This document shows positions 9,055 to 16,530 of a DNA stretch of 60,971 nucleotides, piece by piece; the first letter of the stretch is position 1; each line of letters starts with the position of its first letter. This DNA is from an uncultured Acidobacteriia bacterium (GTDB lineage: Bacteria; Acidobacteriota; Terriglobia; Bryobacterales; Bryobacteraceae). Position numbers and translations under genes: made by a program. The DNA lies in contig CAIYDY010000359.1 of NCBI GenBank assembly GCA_903925015.1, forward strand, positions 1 through 60,971, given 5' to 3'. The notes under the pieces were generated by a model. The model saw only the letters and a program-made list of their open reading frames with translations. It made no database searches and was not told the DNA's origin.

Positions 9055-9437
9055 TGGAACCGCGTCCAAGCTCCGTGGCAGAGATCGCGCGCCGGACGTG
9101 CGCCGGTCGATCTTTCGAATTTGAGCTGTCGGATTTTCTGCATGAGTTCGCCCGCCAAAAGGACTACGGCATGCTCACCGAACCTCCCGTCCTTCTCGGA
9201 GAACTTGTGCCGAACGGCGGGATCCAGGACGCTTACCTGGCCGCCGTCGCGGCATCCCTCGCCGCATCCCTCGGGAGATCGGCTCCGCCCTGGGTGCGGG
9301 ACTCCGAGCGCGTCTTGCGCGAACCCTGGTTCGCCAGCCCTGGACGGCACATGCGCGCGCTCCTCTTGGTCGAGAGCCCGGCGGCGTTTCGGGAGCGCAA
9401 CTTGTTCGTCACGGCAAATGCCTTGTCCGTGGCCTGA
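9051..9437 (+). CDS. Small protein paired with the nucleotidyltransferase
   Basis: A 128-residue protein without a family I can name confidently. It begins with a short helical region (SVAEIARRTCAG), has a middle segment FLHEFARQKDYGMLTEPP, and ends with a motif SPAAFRERNLFVTANAL that I associate with partners of DUF6036 nucleotidyltransferases (memory, not searched). Its 4-nt overlap with the upstream gene fixes the start and suggests joint function. It ends one base before the stop of the convergent TPR gene. Confidence 0.6.
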   Translation: MMEPRPSSVAEIARRTCAGRSFEFELSDFLHEFARQKDYGMLTEPPVLLGELVPNGGIQDAYLAAVAASLAASLGRSAPPWVRDSERVLREPWFASPGRHMRALLLVESPAAFRERNLFVTANALSVA

Positions 9438-9438
9438 G

Positions 9439-10554
9439 CTACTGGCGGAGCTTTTTCAGCTCGTTCTTGGCCCCGTCGAGGGTCGGATCGAGGTCCAGTG
9501 CAGCTTTCAACTCCTTCGCGGCCTCACTGGAACGGCCAAGGCGGGCCAAAGCGGTGCCCAGGTGCATCCTCGCAGTCGCCTCAGTAGGTTGGTCGCCCTC
9601 GATCGGTTTCTCCAAGTACTTGCGGAACATCGTCGCGGCAAGGCCGTATTGCTCGCCGCGTTCAACAGCCACCTCCCCGATGGCGAAGTAGGCGGCCAGG
9701 TTTTCGGGGTCGGTCTTTTCGGCACGCTCCGCGATATCGACCGCCTCGGTCCAGCAGCCGCACATGGTGTGGACCCGCGCCAGTAGGGCCCAGGCATCGG
9801 CGCGGTCCGGGTCGGCGTGTACGGCTTGGCAAGCCCACAGTTCCGCCTTGGCCTGGTCGGGTTGGGTCCGAATGTAATACATGGCGAGGGCGGAGGCGGT
9901 GTCAAAGAGCAACGGGTTCTCGCCCATCGACGCCTTGTAGTAGGCCTCGGCCTTTTCCGGCTCCTTCAGTTCCAGCGCCAACCGGCCGGCATAATAACGG
10001 CCCAGATCTGGCACGCTGGCGGCCAGGCGTTCCGCAATTTGGCGGGCCTTGGCCTTGTCGCCGCCCACCATGGGCGGAGCCGCGAAGTAATACATCATGA
10101 GTCCCCATTGGGCGTCGATCTCGGTGGCATCGGCGGCCGCAAGGTCGAGTTCATGCTTGGCGCGAGTGACGTAGCCGAGCTTCTTGAACAACGAGGCCTT
10201 CTCCGCCAATCGGCCAGCAGTGGCCGCGACCTGGACATGGTAACGGGCATTGTTCGGGTCAGCCGCGAGCGCCCTCTCGGCGAATGCCAGGGCCTCCTCC
10301 AATTTCTCCGTATCGCCCTGGGCGAGCGCGGCTTTGGCCCGGGACAGCATCCACTCCAACTGGCCGTTGGTCGGTGCATTGGCGGGCCGGTTCTTCAGGG
10401 CGACTTCCAGAATGCGCTCGGCGGACAAGTAGTGGCCACCTTCGAGCAGGCGGGCGGGAGAGAGCCGCGCCGGGGCGTTGGGAGCAGGGTCCGGCAGACG
10501 GCAATCGGCAGCCAGCGGAATCGCAATCGCGAGCAAGTATAGGAAGCGGATCAC
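9439..10554 (-). CDS. Tetratricopeptide-repeat protein, probably exported
   Basis: A protein of about 371 residues from GTG 10554 with a short signal-like N-terminus (IRFLYLLAIAIPLAADC, possibly a lipobox ending in Cys). The rest is helical TPR repeats, for example LEEALAFAERALAADPNNARYH, WALLARVHTMCGCWTEAVD and MHLGTALARLGRSSEAAKE. It probably scaffolds protein contacts on the periplasmic side. Alternative GTG starts exist at 10560 and further upstream; 10554 is chosen because it gives the cleanest signal sequence and follows GGTGGGA. It is divergent from the DUF6807 gene. Confidence 0.75.
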   Translation of the reverse strand: MIRFLYLLAIAIPLAADCRLPDPAPNAPARLSPARLLEGGHYLSAERILEVALKNRPANAPTNGQLEWMLSRAKAALAQGDTEKLEEALAFAERALAADPNNARYHVQVAATAGRLAEKASLFKKLGYVTRAKHELDLAAADATEIDAQWGLMMYYFAAPPMVGGDKAKARQIAERLAASVPDLGRYYAGRLALELKEPEKAEAYYKASMGENPLLFDTASALAMYYIRTQPDQAKAELWACQAVHADPDRADAWALLARVHTMCGCWTEAVDIAERAEKTDPENLAAYFAIGEVAVERGEQYGLAATMFRKYLEKPIEGDQPTEATARMHLGTALARLGRSSEAAKELKAALDLDPTLDGAKNELKKLRQ

Positions 10555-10616
10555 TCCCACCAGACTTACCACAATCTCGGACCCGTCGTCGGACCCGGTG
10601 TGATTAACTGTCTGAT

Positions 10617-11609
10617 ATGAACAAGTTGTTTGCGGTCGCACTGTTGGCCGCGCTGCCGGGCTACCAAGTGGCGACCGCCCAAGTCAAGATCACCCAAGGT
10701 GAGAACAAGATTGCAGTCGAGATCGACGGCAAGCCGTATACGACCTTCTTCTACGGGCCGGAGGTCGCGAAACCATACCTCTATCCGCTCCGTGCGCCGT
10801 CCGGTGTCCCGGTAACCCGTGCATTTCCAATGGACAAGGTGGCGGGCGAGTTGACCGACCATCAGCACCAACGCTCGATGTGGTTCGCCCACCAGTCGGT
10901 GAACGGATTCGACTACTGGAACAACGAGTTTTCCTACGACAGCGACCCCAAGCAGGCCAAGGTCAAGCGCGGCCACATCTTCGTGACCAAGGTTTCCAAG
11001 GCCCAGGGCGGCAAATCCAAGGGTGAGATCGTCGAGCAATCCGAGTGGAAGCAGTCCGACGGCAAGGTTGTGATGACCGAGGACCGTACGATGACGTTCC
11101 ATGCGGGCGGGCCCAACCGGGTCATCGATTTCGACTTCACGCTCATCGCCAAGGACACGGTTACGTTCGGCGACGAAAAGGACGGCGTGTTCGGCATTCG
11201 CGTGGCACCGGGATTGGAAGAGCCAGCCCCAAAGACTCCCGCGGAACCCAAGCGCACAGGCGTGATGACAAACGCGCAGGGTTGCAAGCTGGAAGAGCAG
11301 TGCTGGGGCAAACGGTCGGAATGGATGGACTATTCCGGCACCGTTGAAGGACAGCAGTTGGGGATTGCGATCTTCGACAACCCGGCCAACCCCCGCTACC
11401 CCACCTACTGGCACGCCCGCGGTTACGGACTGTTCGCCAACAATATCTTTGGCGTCCACCAGTTCACCAAGGGCAAGGAGGCCGACGGTGCTTTGACGTT
11501 GAAGCCCGGCGAGACCTTGCGCTTCCGGTACCGGGTCGTGATCCACCCAGGTGATGGGGAAACGGCAAAACTGGCCGACCTGTACACCGCCTACAAGAAC
11601 GGGAAGTAG
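10617..11609 (+). CDS. DUF6807 (PmoA-type) exported protein
   Basis: A 330-residue secreted protein with signal peptide MNKLFAVALLAALPGYQVATA. It matches the DUF6807/PmoA family by the histidine-rich motif DHQHQRSMWFAHQSVNGFD (conserved DHxHHRGLWFAH) and by YGLFANNIFGVHQF near the end. Function is uncertain. Family members are abundant in Acidobacteria, Planctomycetes and Verrucomicrobia beside sugar dehydrogenases, which fits the two sugar-type genes that follow in convergent orientation. Confidence 0.85.
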   Translation: MNKLFAVALLAALPGYQVATAQVKITQGENKIAVEIDGKPYTTFFYGPEVAKPYLYPLRAPSGVPVTRAFPMDKVAGELTDHQHQRSMWFAHQSVNGFDYWNNEFSYDSDPKQAKVKRGHIFVTKVSKAQGGKSKGEIVEQSEWKQSDGKVVMTEDRTMTFHAGGPNRVIDFDFTLIAKDTVTFGDEKDGVFGIRVAPGLEEPAPKTPAEPKRTGVMTNAQGCKLEEQCWGKRSEWMDYSGTVEGQQLGIAIFDNPANPRYPTYWHARGYGLFANNIFGVHQFTKGKEADGALTLKPGETLRFRYRVVIHPGDGETAKLADLYTAYKNGK

Positions 11610-11619
11610 TCCGTGGTGC

Positions 11620-11643
11620 GGGCGGACCACTCCCGGTCCGCCC
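11620..11643. terminator. Hairpin between convergent genes
   Basis: A perfect 9-bp stem (GGGCGGACC at 11620-11628, GGTCCGCCC at 11635-11643) with a 6-nt loop lies 10 nt after the DUF6807 stop and 16 nt before the end of the TIM-barrel gene. There is no strong U-run, so termination is probable rather than certain. Confidence 0.55.
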
Positions 11644-11658
11644 CCGCAAACCATCTCT

Positions 11659-12519
11659 TTAGTTCAAGATAACCCGCTTTACCTCATCCAGCACACGAAC
11701 AGCAGTCGCGATATCCTGCATCCGTTCGGCATGGTTCGGAGCTTCGCGCTCAATAGCCAACGGTCCCTTGTAGCCCACCTGCAGCAGCTTCCTCAAGAAC
11801 CTCTCGATTCCCACAGACCCCTTGCCCAAGGTCCGCTCCGTACCCAGTGCGTCCGGCTGGTCGGCAGGGGGCCAGTCACCGTCTTTGGCATGTACCGAGA
11901 GGACGCGCGACCCAAGTATCCCAAGAGCCTCGATCGGGTCGCCAGTCCCGTACAGGATCATGTTGGCGGGGTCGAAATTGATGCCGACGTTGGAGCGGTT
12001 GACGTCAATGAGGAACTCCAGCAGGTGTTCGGCAGTCTCCTGGCCGGTTTCGAGGGAGACCGTTTGGCCATGGGTCGCGGCATGGTCGGCAATCTGACGG
12101 GTGATCTCACGGACGGCGATGTAGTCGGGATCGGTGGTATCGGCGGGCACCATGCCCACGTGCATCCCGATTCCCGGAATCGCAAGTTTCGCGGCCACGT
12201 CACTGACTGCCAGCATGCGGGCGACGCGTTCGGCACGGAAGCGCGGGGGGATGAACCCGACTGTGTCCTTTACGGTGGGAATATCGGCGTAGTCCTCGCC
12301 ATGGAAGGACGCAATGGCGGTATAGAGGACGAAACCGGAGCGTCGGATGGCCTCGCGCCAAGGCTCCACGGCGGCATCAAGGTCCAGATCTCCTGGAAAT
12401 CCGAGTTGGCCGCAGCGCAGGCCGAGCGCGGCGAGTTCCGCAAACGTGTCGTCGGGGTCGCGACCGGCCCAGAACATCGCGCCGGTCTCCAAATTTGCCA
12501 AAGGTGTTAGATTGCGCAT
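11659..12519 (-). CDS. Sugar phosphate isomerase/epimerase (AP endonuclease 2-type TIM barrel)
   Basis: A 286-residue xylose-isomerase-like TIM barrel. Metal-site segments are visible: VSLETGQET (Glu ligand), NVGINFDPANM (Asp ligand), VLSVHAKDGDW (His ligand) and PLAIEREA (Glu ligand). These proteins isomerise or epimerise sugars or inositols. The start overlaps the stop of the upstream oxidoreductase by 13 nt, so the two form an operon. Together they look like a carbohydrate-derivative catabolic pair. The substrate is unknown. Confidence 0.85.
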   Translation of the reverse strand: MRNLTPLANLETGAMFWAGRDPDDTFAELAALGLRCGQLGFPGDLDLDAAVEPWREAIRRSGFVLYTAIASFHGEDYADIPTVKDTVGFIPPRFRAERVARMLAVSDVAAKLAIPGIGMHVGMVPADTTDPDYIAVREITRQIADHAATHGQTVSLETGQETAEHLLEFLIDVNRSNVGINFDPANMILYGTGDPIEALGILGSRVLSVHAKDGDWPPADQPDALGTERTLGKGSVGIERFLRKLLQVGYKGPLAIEREAPNHAERMQDIATAVRVLDEVKRVILN

Positions 12520-13514
12520 GGTAGTGTCTCTCCGGTTTCTCTTGCTTGCAGGATAAGCCGCATCAGGCCCACAGCTTGGGCCGACTGGCGCGGCGGGCAG
12601 AAATCCGGCTGGCGGTTGTCGCGCACGCAGCCGGTGAAGTACTCGAGTTCGAGGGCAAAGGCGTCGGCCTTTGGCAGTTCATGGACGGTGACTTCGCCGT
12701 CGGCACGGAATTCCTTGAGGTCGGGCGCACCGAAGGGCCATTCGAAGGTGGCTGCGGCCGCTGTGACCGTAAACTCCATTGAAAACGGGTAGGATTTTGG
12801 GTGGTGCCAACCGCCGGTTACGATTACGGGACCCATGCCGGGATAGGTCAGTTCGGCGTGGATGAGGTCGATTCCGACGGATGGCTCCGAGTAGCCGGAA
12901 GCCTTGACTGTGGTTGGAAGGCCCCACTGGGAAACGCAGTAATCGACGTCGTGGATTAGCAGGTCAAAGACGCCGCCACCGCTGCGGGACGCGTCCGAGA
13001 GCCATTTGCTCCAAGCGGGAGCGGCGCAACGCCGACGGAAGTAGGCGAACCGGACGGGGCCGGACTGCTTCAGGCGGTCGGAAAGCAGGGAGTAGGCCGG
13101 GATGAAGCGCAGGACTTGGCCCGCCATGAGGATGCGACCGGAAGATTCGGCCTCGCGGATGACTTCTTCGGCCCCGGCCATGTCGAGCGCCATGGGCTTT
13201 TCCACCAAGACGTGCTTACCGGCACGCAGCGCGGCGATGGCGACCGGGGCATGGCTGTCCGTGGGCAGGCAGATGTCAACGGCATCGACACCGGGATCGG
13301 CGAGGACACTTTCAATGGTGCGGTGCTTGGCGACGTTCGTAAAGTCCAGTTGCTCGCCGGAGTTGCCCAGGTTGCCCGAAATGGAAGAGAGATCGCCGGT
13401 GAGTTTGCGCTCGTCGGAACTCATGACCGCTGCCAGGCGCGCACCGGGTACGTTGCGCCAAGCCTGGGCGTGGGTGGTGCCCATGAAGCCGAGACCCAAG
13501 ATTGCTACATTCAT
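12507..13514 (-). CDS. Gfo/Idh/MocA family NAD(P)-dependent oxidoreductase
   Basis: A sugar dehydrogenase-type enzyme, 335 residues from ATG 13514. The N-terminal Rossmann domain begins with MNVAILGLGFMGTTHAQAW. The family EKP motif follows in HVLVEKPMALDMAGAEEV, and the catalytic-domain histidine in GGVFDLLIHDVDYC. The frame remains open upstream to 13997, but that stretch runs through an intergenic direct repeat and is not coding. It overlaps the downstream TIM-barrel gene by 13 nt, suggesting joint oxidation and isomerisation of a sugar. Confidence 0.9.
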   Translation of the reverse strand: MNVAILGLGFMGTTHAQAWRNVPGARLAAVMSSDERKLTGDLSSISGNLGNSGEQLDFTNVAKHRTIESVLADPGVDAVDICLPTDSHAPVAIAALRAGKHVLVEKPMALDMAGAEEVIREAESSGRILMAGQVLRFIPAYSLLSDRLKQSGPVRFAYFRRRCAAPAWSKWLSDASRSGGGVFDLLIHDVDYCVSQWGLPTTVKASGYSEPSVGIDLIHAELTYPGMGPVIVTGGWHHPKSYPFSMEFTVTAAAATFEWPFGAPDLKEFRADGEVTVHELPKADAFALELEYFTGCVRDNRQPDFCPPRQSAQAVGLMRLILQARETGETLPCAI

Positions 13515-13643
13515 GTTCAATATTGAGGGTACACAAGGGCCGTTCCTGCCGACCGCAGGGCACGCTACGCGGATGCCCCGGACGTGGTTGAACTGGGTGC
13601 CGTGTGGACTGAAGAACCCGGATGGTGAGCGGCGAGTGAAGGA

Positions 13644-13761
13644 GGCGGAAATTTCGGAATTGGGGGTTGTATGGGCGTAAGATATTGATTCCATTGAGAC
13701 GGGTATCGCTTCTGTGCTCTCTGGAAAGGGCGAAACGGAGTCAGACAGACCCAACTTTTGT
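13644..13761. repeat. 118-bp direct repeat, copy 1
   Basis: Starts GGCGGAAATTTCGGAATT and ends CCCAACTTTTGT. It matches copy 2 at 13809-13926 with about 12 mismatches by eye and no gaps. The repeat period is 165 bp. Confidence 0.85.
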
Positions 13762-13808
13762 TGCCCACGGAGATGCGGCTGTCCCACAAAGCGCGAAGGC
13801 CCGTGTGG

Positions 13809-13926
13809 GGCGGAAATTTCGGAATTGGGGGATGTATGGGCGTAATCTATTGATTCCATTGGGACAGGTGTCGCTTCGGCGCGGTCTGGAAAGGGCGAAA
13901 CGGAGTCAAACGGACCCAACTTTTGT
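13809..13926. repeat. 118-bp direct repeat, copy 2
   Basis: Same ends as copy 1, ungapped. Differences cluster in the middle (CTGTGCTC versus CGGCGCGG). The conserved flanks contain the core GGAAAGGGCGAAACGGAGTC. The role is unknown: it could be a duplicated regulatory site or an inactive mobile-element fragment. Confidence 0.85.
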
Positions 13927-14103
13927 ACGAAGAGCAATTGCGATTTCGGCTCTTGGGCAGTCCGGCGGTTGGACTCGAATTGTTGTTGGGGAAGCATGGG
14001 GGTATGTCCGTGGAAAGTATGGCACGGGCGGGGGCGGAGACGGGGTGGATTTCGGCGTAGGTTGTTGATTTATTAGGAAATAAAGATTGTGAACGAAGGC
14101 GTG

Positions 14104-14148
14104 CCACACCTGCCCCACAAAGCGCGAGGGCTCTGGGGGCAGGTGTGG
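14104..14148. repeat. Long hairpin (13-bp arms) with the CCCACAA motif
   Basis: Perfect arms CCACACCTGCCCC (14104-14116) and GGGGCAGGTGTGG (14136-14148) flank a 19-nt loop containing ACAAAGCGCGAGGG. It is 11 nt beyond the stop of the minus-strand FAD oxidoreductase and could act as its terminator or as a REP-like element, although no U-run follows. Confidence 0.7.
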
Positions 14149-14159
14149 ACGGGCTAGGC

Positions 14160-15581
14160 CTAGGACAGCTGGGCGAGGATGATTCTCGCGTGGAGGTCGA
14201 GGGCTGGGTAACCGTGGACCGCATAAAATTCAGAACGCAGGACGCTACCCATCGCGAAGATTCCGGGGGCGGTCCGGAGTTGGCAGTCCTGGGTCCAGAG
14301 CCCTCCCAGCTCGCCGGAAGGAGCGTGGCAAGGGCGCGCGAGACCGGAATCCAGCATCTGGCGAATCACCGGGTTGGTGGTTTTTGAGATGCGGTATTCG
14401 GGCCCGGTCGCGATGACAATCTTGTCATAGGCCGGCAGGCCGGCGCTGGTGGACCCCACGGTCACGCTACCTTCCGCAAGCCGGTCCGCGAGCCAGCGGG
14501 CGGAACCTGCTAGCATCGCGTGGCGTTTCGTGTAGTAGAGGCGCTGAAACTGGCCATTTTGCTCCGTCATGAAGCGTTCCTGTTGGACGGGGCCGAGCCA
14601 TTTCCATATGCGGGTGGCGTGGCTGCCCACAGCCTCTACGACCATGCGCCATGCGGGGCCGCCTTCGGCCGCTTCGGCGATGTCCTGGTTGAGTTGCACC
14701 AAGGGGTCAACCGAGGTGGCGCGTTCCACGAATTCCTGGAAGTTCCAGCCTGGCGATGCGCGCTGGAGCAAGGGCAGCAGTTTGGCCCCCAGCAGTTCGA
14801 GGGTCGGGCTAACACCGGAGCGTTCCAAGCCGGTCAGGATTGCGCCCACTTCCCGAACCAGTTCGGGTGCAACCGGGTCTGGGGTTTGGACCGCGCTTAG
14901 GAGGCCATGCCGGGAGCGGATGTGGATGGGTCCCGCAACACCGTGTTCCTGCAGCAGGTGCCGGGCGACGTCGATGCCACCGGGACCCGTGCCGATGACA
15001 AGGACTTTGTCATTCGGCGCGATGCGGTTGGCGAACGCGGTGTCGCCCGTGTAGAACGAGATGCGGGCCGGGTCAACCTTCGCGAACGCTGCGGGGAGCG
15101 ACGGCGGTTGGTGTCCGGTTGCTAGGATCACGTGGGTAGCGGGCCAGCTGCCGCCATTGGCGTCGCGGACCACATAGCCGGGTACATTGCCGATCGGGTG
15201 GACTGCGACGGCGGATGCCAGGACCCGGTGGACCTTGCAACCGAGCTTACGGAGTTGGGCGATGGCGTTCTCCGCAACGTGACTGGTATACCGGCCAAGG
15301 TCGCTGCGGAGTGGCGGATCGAATTGGCTGGCTCCGATTTGGCTGAGATAGGCTTCAAAGCCGACCTGGCCGGGTACGGAGTGGAGCGAGAGCCGCATGT
15401 TCACGCGGAACGCGGTGCTGGATGTGGAGTGGGGAGTACCACCCCAGGAGGGGTCCCGAGGATCGAGAATGGTGATGCTCCCGATTTTCAGGATCCCGGA
15501 TTGGGCTGCGAGTACGGCCCGTGCGAGAAAGAAAGTGGCGGAGGGTCCGCCGCCGGCGATGACGATGTGAAGTGGTTTCAG
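14160..15581 (-). CDS. FAD/NAD(P)-binding oxidoreductase (COG4529 type), probable CTG start
   Basis: A 473-residue flavoprotein related to the COG4529/HpyO group. The dinucleotide-binding motif IVIAGGGPSATFFLARAV lies at residues 5-22, followed by ITILDPRDPSWGGTPHST. A second nucleotide-binding motif is VLVIGTGPGGIDVARHL in the middle. The first ATG/GTG/TTG is at 15404, which would remove the whole FAD-binding motif. The only sensible start within the open frame is CTG at 15581, preceded by AAGGA nine bases upstream; an in-frame TGA lies just beyond. The reaction is unknown. Confidence 0.78.
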   Translation of the reverse strand: MKPLHIVIAGGGPSATFFLARAVLAAQSGILKIGSITILDPRDPSWGGTPHSTSSTAFRVNMRLSLHSVPGQVGFEAYLSQIGASQFDPPLRSDLGRYTSHVAENAIAQLRKLGCKVHRVLASAVAVHPIGNVPGYVVRDANGGSWPATHVILATGHQPPSLPAAFAKVDPARISFYTGDTAFANRIAPNDKVLVIGTGPGGIDVARHLLQEHGVAGPIHIRSRHGLLSAVQTPDPVAPELVREVGAILTGLERSGVSPTLELLGAKLLPLLQRASPGWNFQEFVERATSVDPLVQLNQDIAEAAEGGPAWRMVVEAVGSHATRIWKWLGPVQQERFMTEQNGQFQRLYYTKRHAMLAGSARWLADRLAEGSVTVGSTSAGLPAYDKIVIATGPEYRISKTTNPVIRQMLDSGLARPCHAPSGELGGLWTQDCQLRTAPGIFAMGSVLRSEFYAVHGYPALDLHARIILAQLS

Positions 15582-15648
15582 ATTGTGAGGTCCTTGGCCT
15601 CACCGGCTGGGCCATTTCCCTTTTCGCGGACAGGGTTATAGTGGCGGG

Positions 15649-16530
15649 ATGGGATTCGCGACAGATCGCCAGTTTCGGACAGCTCCCCCGCCGGAGGGGA
15701 CGCCGCACCACGTCGGGGCCATGGCGGGAGACTTCAGCGGGCCCGACTGCACGGCCACGGTGGTGGTGGCAACCGCCGACGGGCAGTGGGAGTATGGCCG
15801 GGAGGTCGAGATCCACGTCATCCCCAATTCGTGCCAGGAGTTGCCGATCAACGGGGAAACACTGTTGTTCTGGTCCGGCATCGAAATTTCGACCCCGAGC
15901 GAAGAACTAAAAATTTCGATGGGAGTCCCGAAGGGGAAGCACAAACCGGACAAGGATGGCTGGTTTGTGGTGGCTTCATTGGCGATGCGGGAAACACCGG
16001 CTAGACCGTTGGGATGGCGCGTTTGTGCGCCGTTGCGGGGTTACGACGGAAACAAGACCAAGGAGGTGCGCTTGGAGATGATGCGCCAGTCCTGGCAAAG
16101 CGGGAAGCAGCTCCGCGATTTGCCGTGGGACCCGTTCCTGCAAGCGTCTGGAAAGTATGTTGCGCGGCTCAACGATCCAATGCGGCTGCAACATCGGAAC
16201 GGTACCGACCTCGGAAACGGGCTGGTGCGCGGGCGTGCCCCGAAAGGGATCGAGGATACGGTGTGGCATTTCGGCATTTGCAGCCAGCGGTGCTTGGAGT
16301 CGTTCGGGCTGGCTTGGGCTGCGAAACCACCGGATGAGTCGTATGCGGTGCGGCCCCCGGGGCCAAACGGACAGTTGCTCGCGGTGCCGCAGTTCTCCGC
16401 CCCCAACGTTGAACAGGCCTCCGCATGGCACAGCTTGGCGGGGCGGTGCAAGGGCGACGGCATTTCCTTGGCCACCATGTTCTCGGAAACGCGCAAGCAC
16501 TTGGCGGGAGGAAAGGCGGAATGGGAGTAG
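15649..16530 (+). CDS. Uncharacterised protein, first of a paralogous pair
   Basis: A 293-residue protein that I do not recognise, with no signal peptide or membrane segment. It contains a Trp-rich segment DGQWEYGREVEIHV, LLFWSGIEIS, DLPWDPFLQASGKYVARLND, and VWHFGICSQRCLESFGLAWA. Comparable segments occur in the same order in the next gene (WGYGEEIPVTV, VFWAGIEVLV, QLAFDPLLADPDMFMARLGD, RCWYFGLSP), so the two look like diverged tandem duplicates. The next gene starts inside its last codons. It is divergent from the FAD oxidoreductase and upstream of the DGR locus. Confidence 0.6.
   Translation: MGFATDRQFRTAPPPEGTPHHVGAMAGDFSGPDCTATVVVATADGQWEYGREVEIHVIPNSCQELPINGETLLFWSGIEISTPSEELKISMGVPKGKHKPDKDGWFVVASLAMRETPARPLGWRVCAPLRGYDGNKTKEVRLEMMRQSWQSGKQLRDLPWDPFLQASGKYVARLNDPMRLQHRNGTDLGNGLVRGRAPKGIEDTVWHFGICSQRCLESFGLAWAAKPPDESYAVRPPGPNGQLLAVPQFSAPNVEQASAWHSLAGRCKGDGISLATMFSETRKHLAGGKAEWE

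Larger units (their letters stand above)
13515..14159. other. 645-bp non-coding block with repeats
   Basis: No gene is supported here; the open frames crossing it are produced by the repeat units themselves. It contains two copies of a 118-bp direct repeat (13644-13761 and 13809-13926), a CCCACAAAGCGCGA motif that occurs at 13783 and again near 14115, and a large hairpin at its left-strand end (14104-14148). It separates two minus-strand genes and must hold the promoter of the Gfo/Idh/MocA gene. Confidence 0.7.

Noticed and set aside
13515-13997. N-terminal extension of the Gfo/Idh/MocA protein by 161 residues
   Set aside because: The extension is just the two 118-bp repeats translated (recurring MESI-YAHT-PNSEISA). 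The Rossmann motif starts at ATG 13514 as in the family.
14160-15404. FAD oxidoreductase as a 5'-truncated pseudogene or frameshift
   Set aside because: The missing FAD motif is present in the same frame upstream without any shift or stop; only a standard start codon is lacking, so a CTG start is the simpler explanation.
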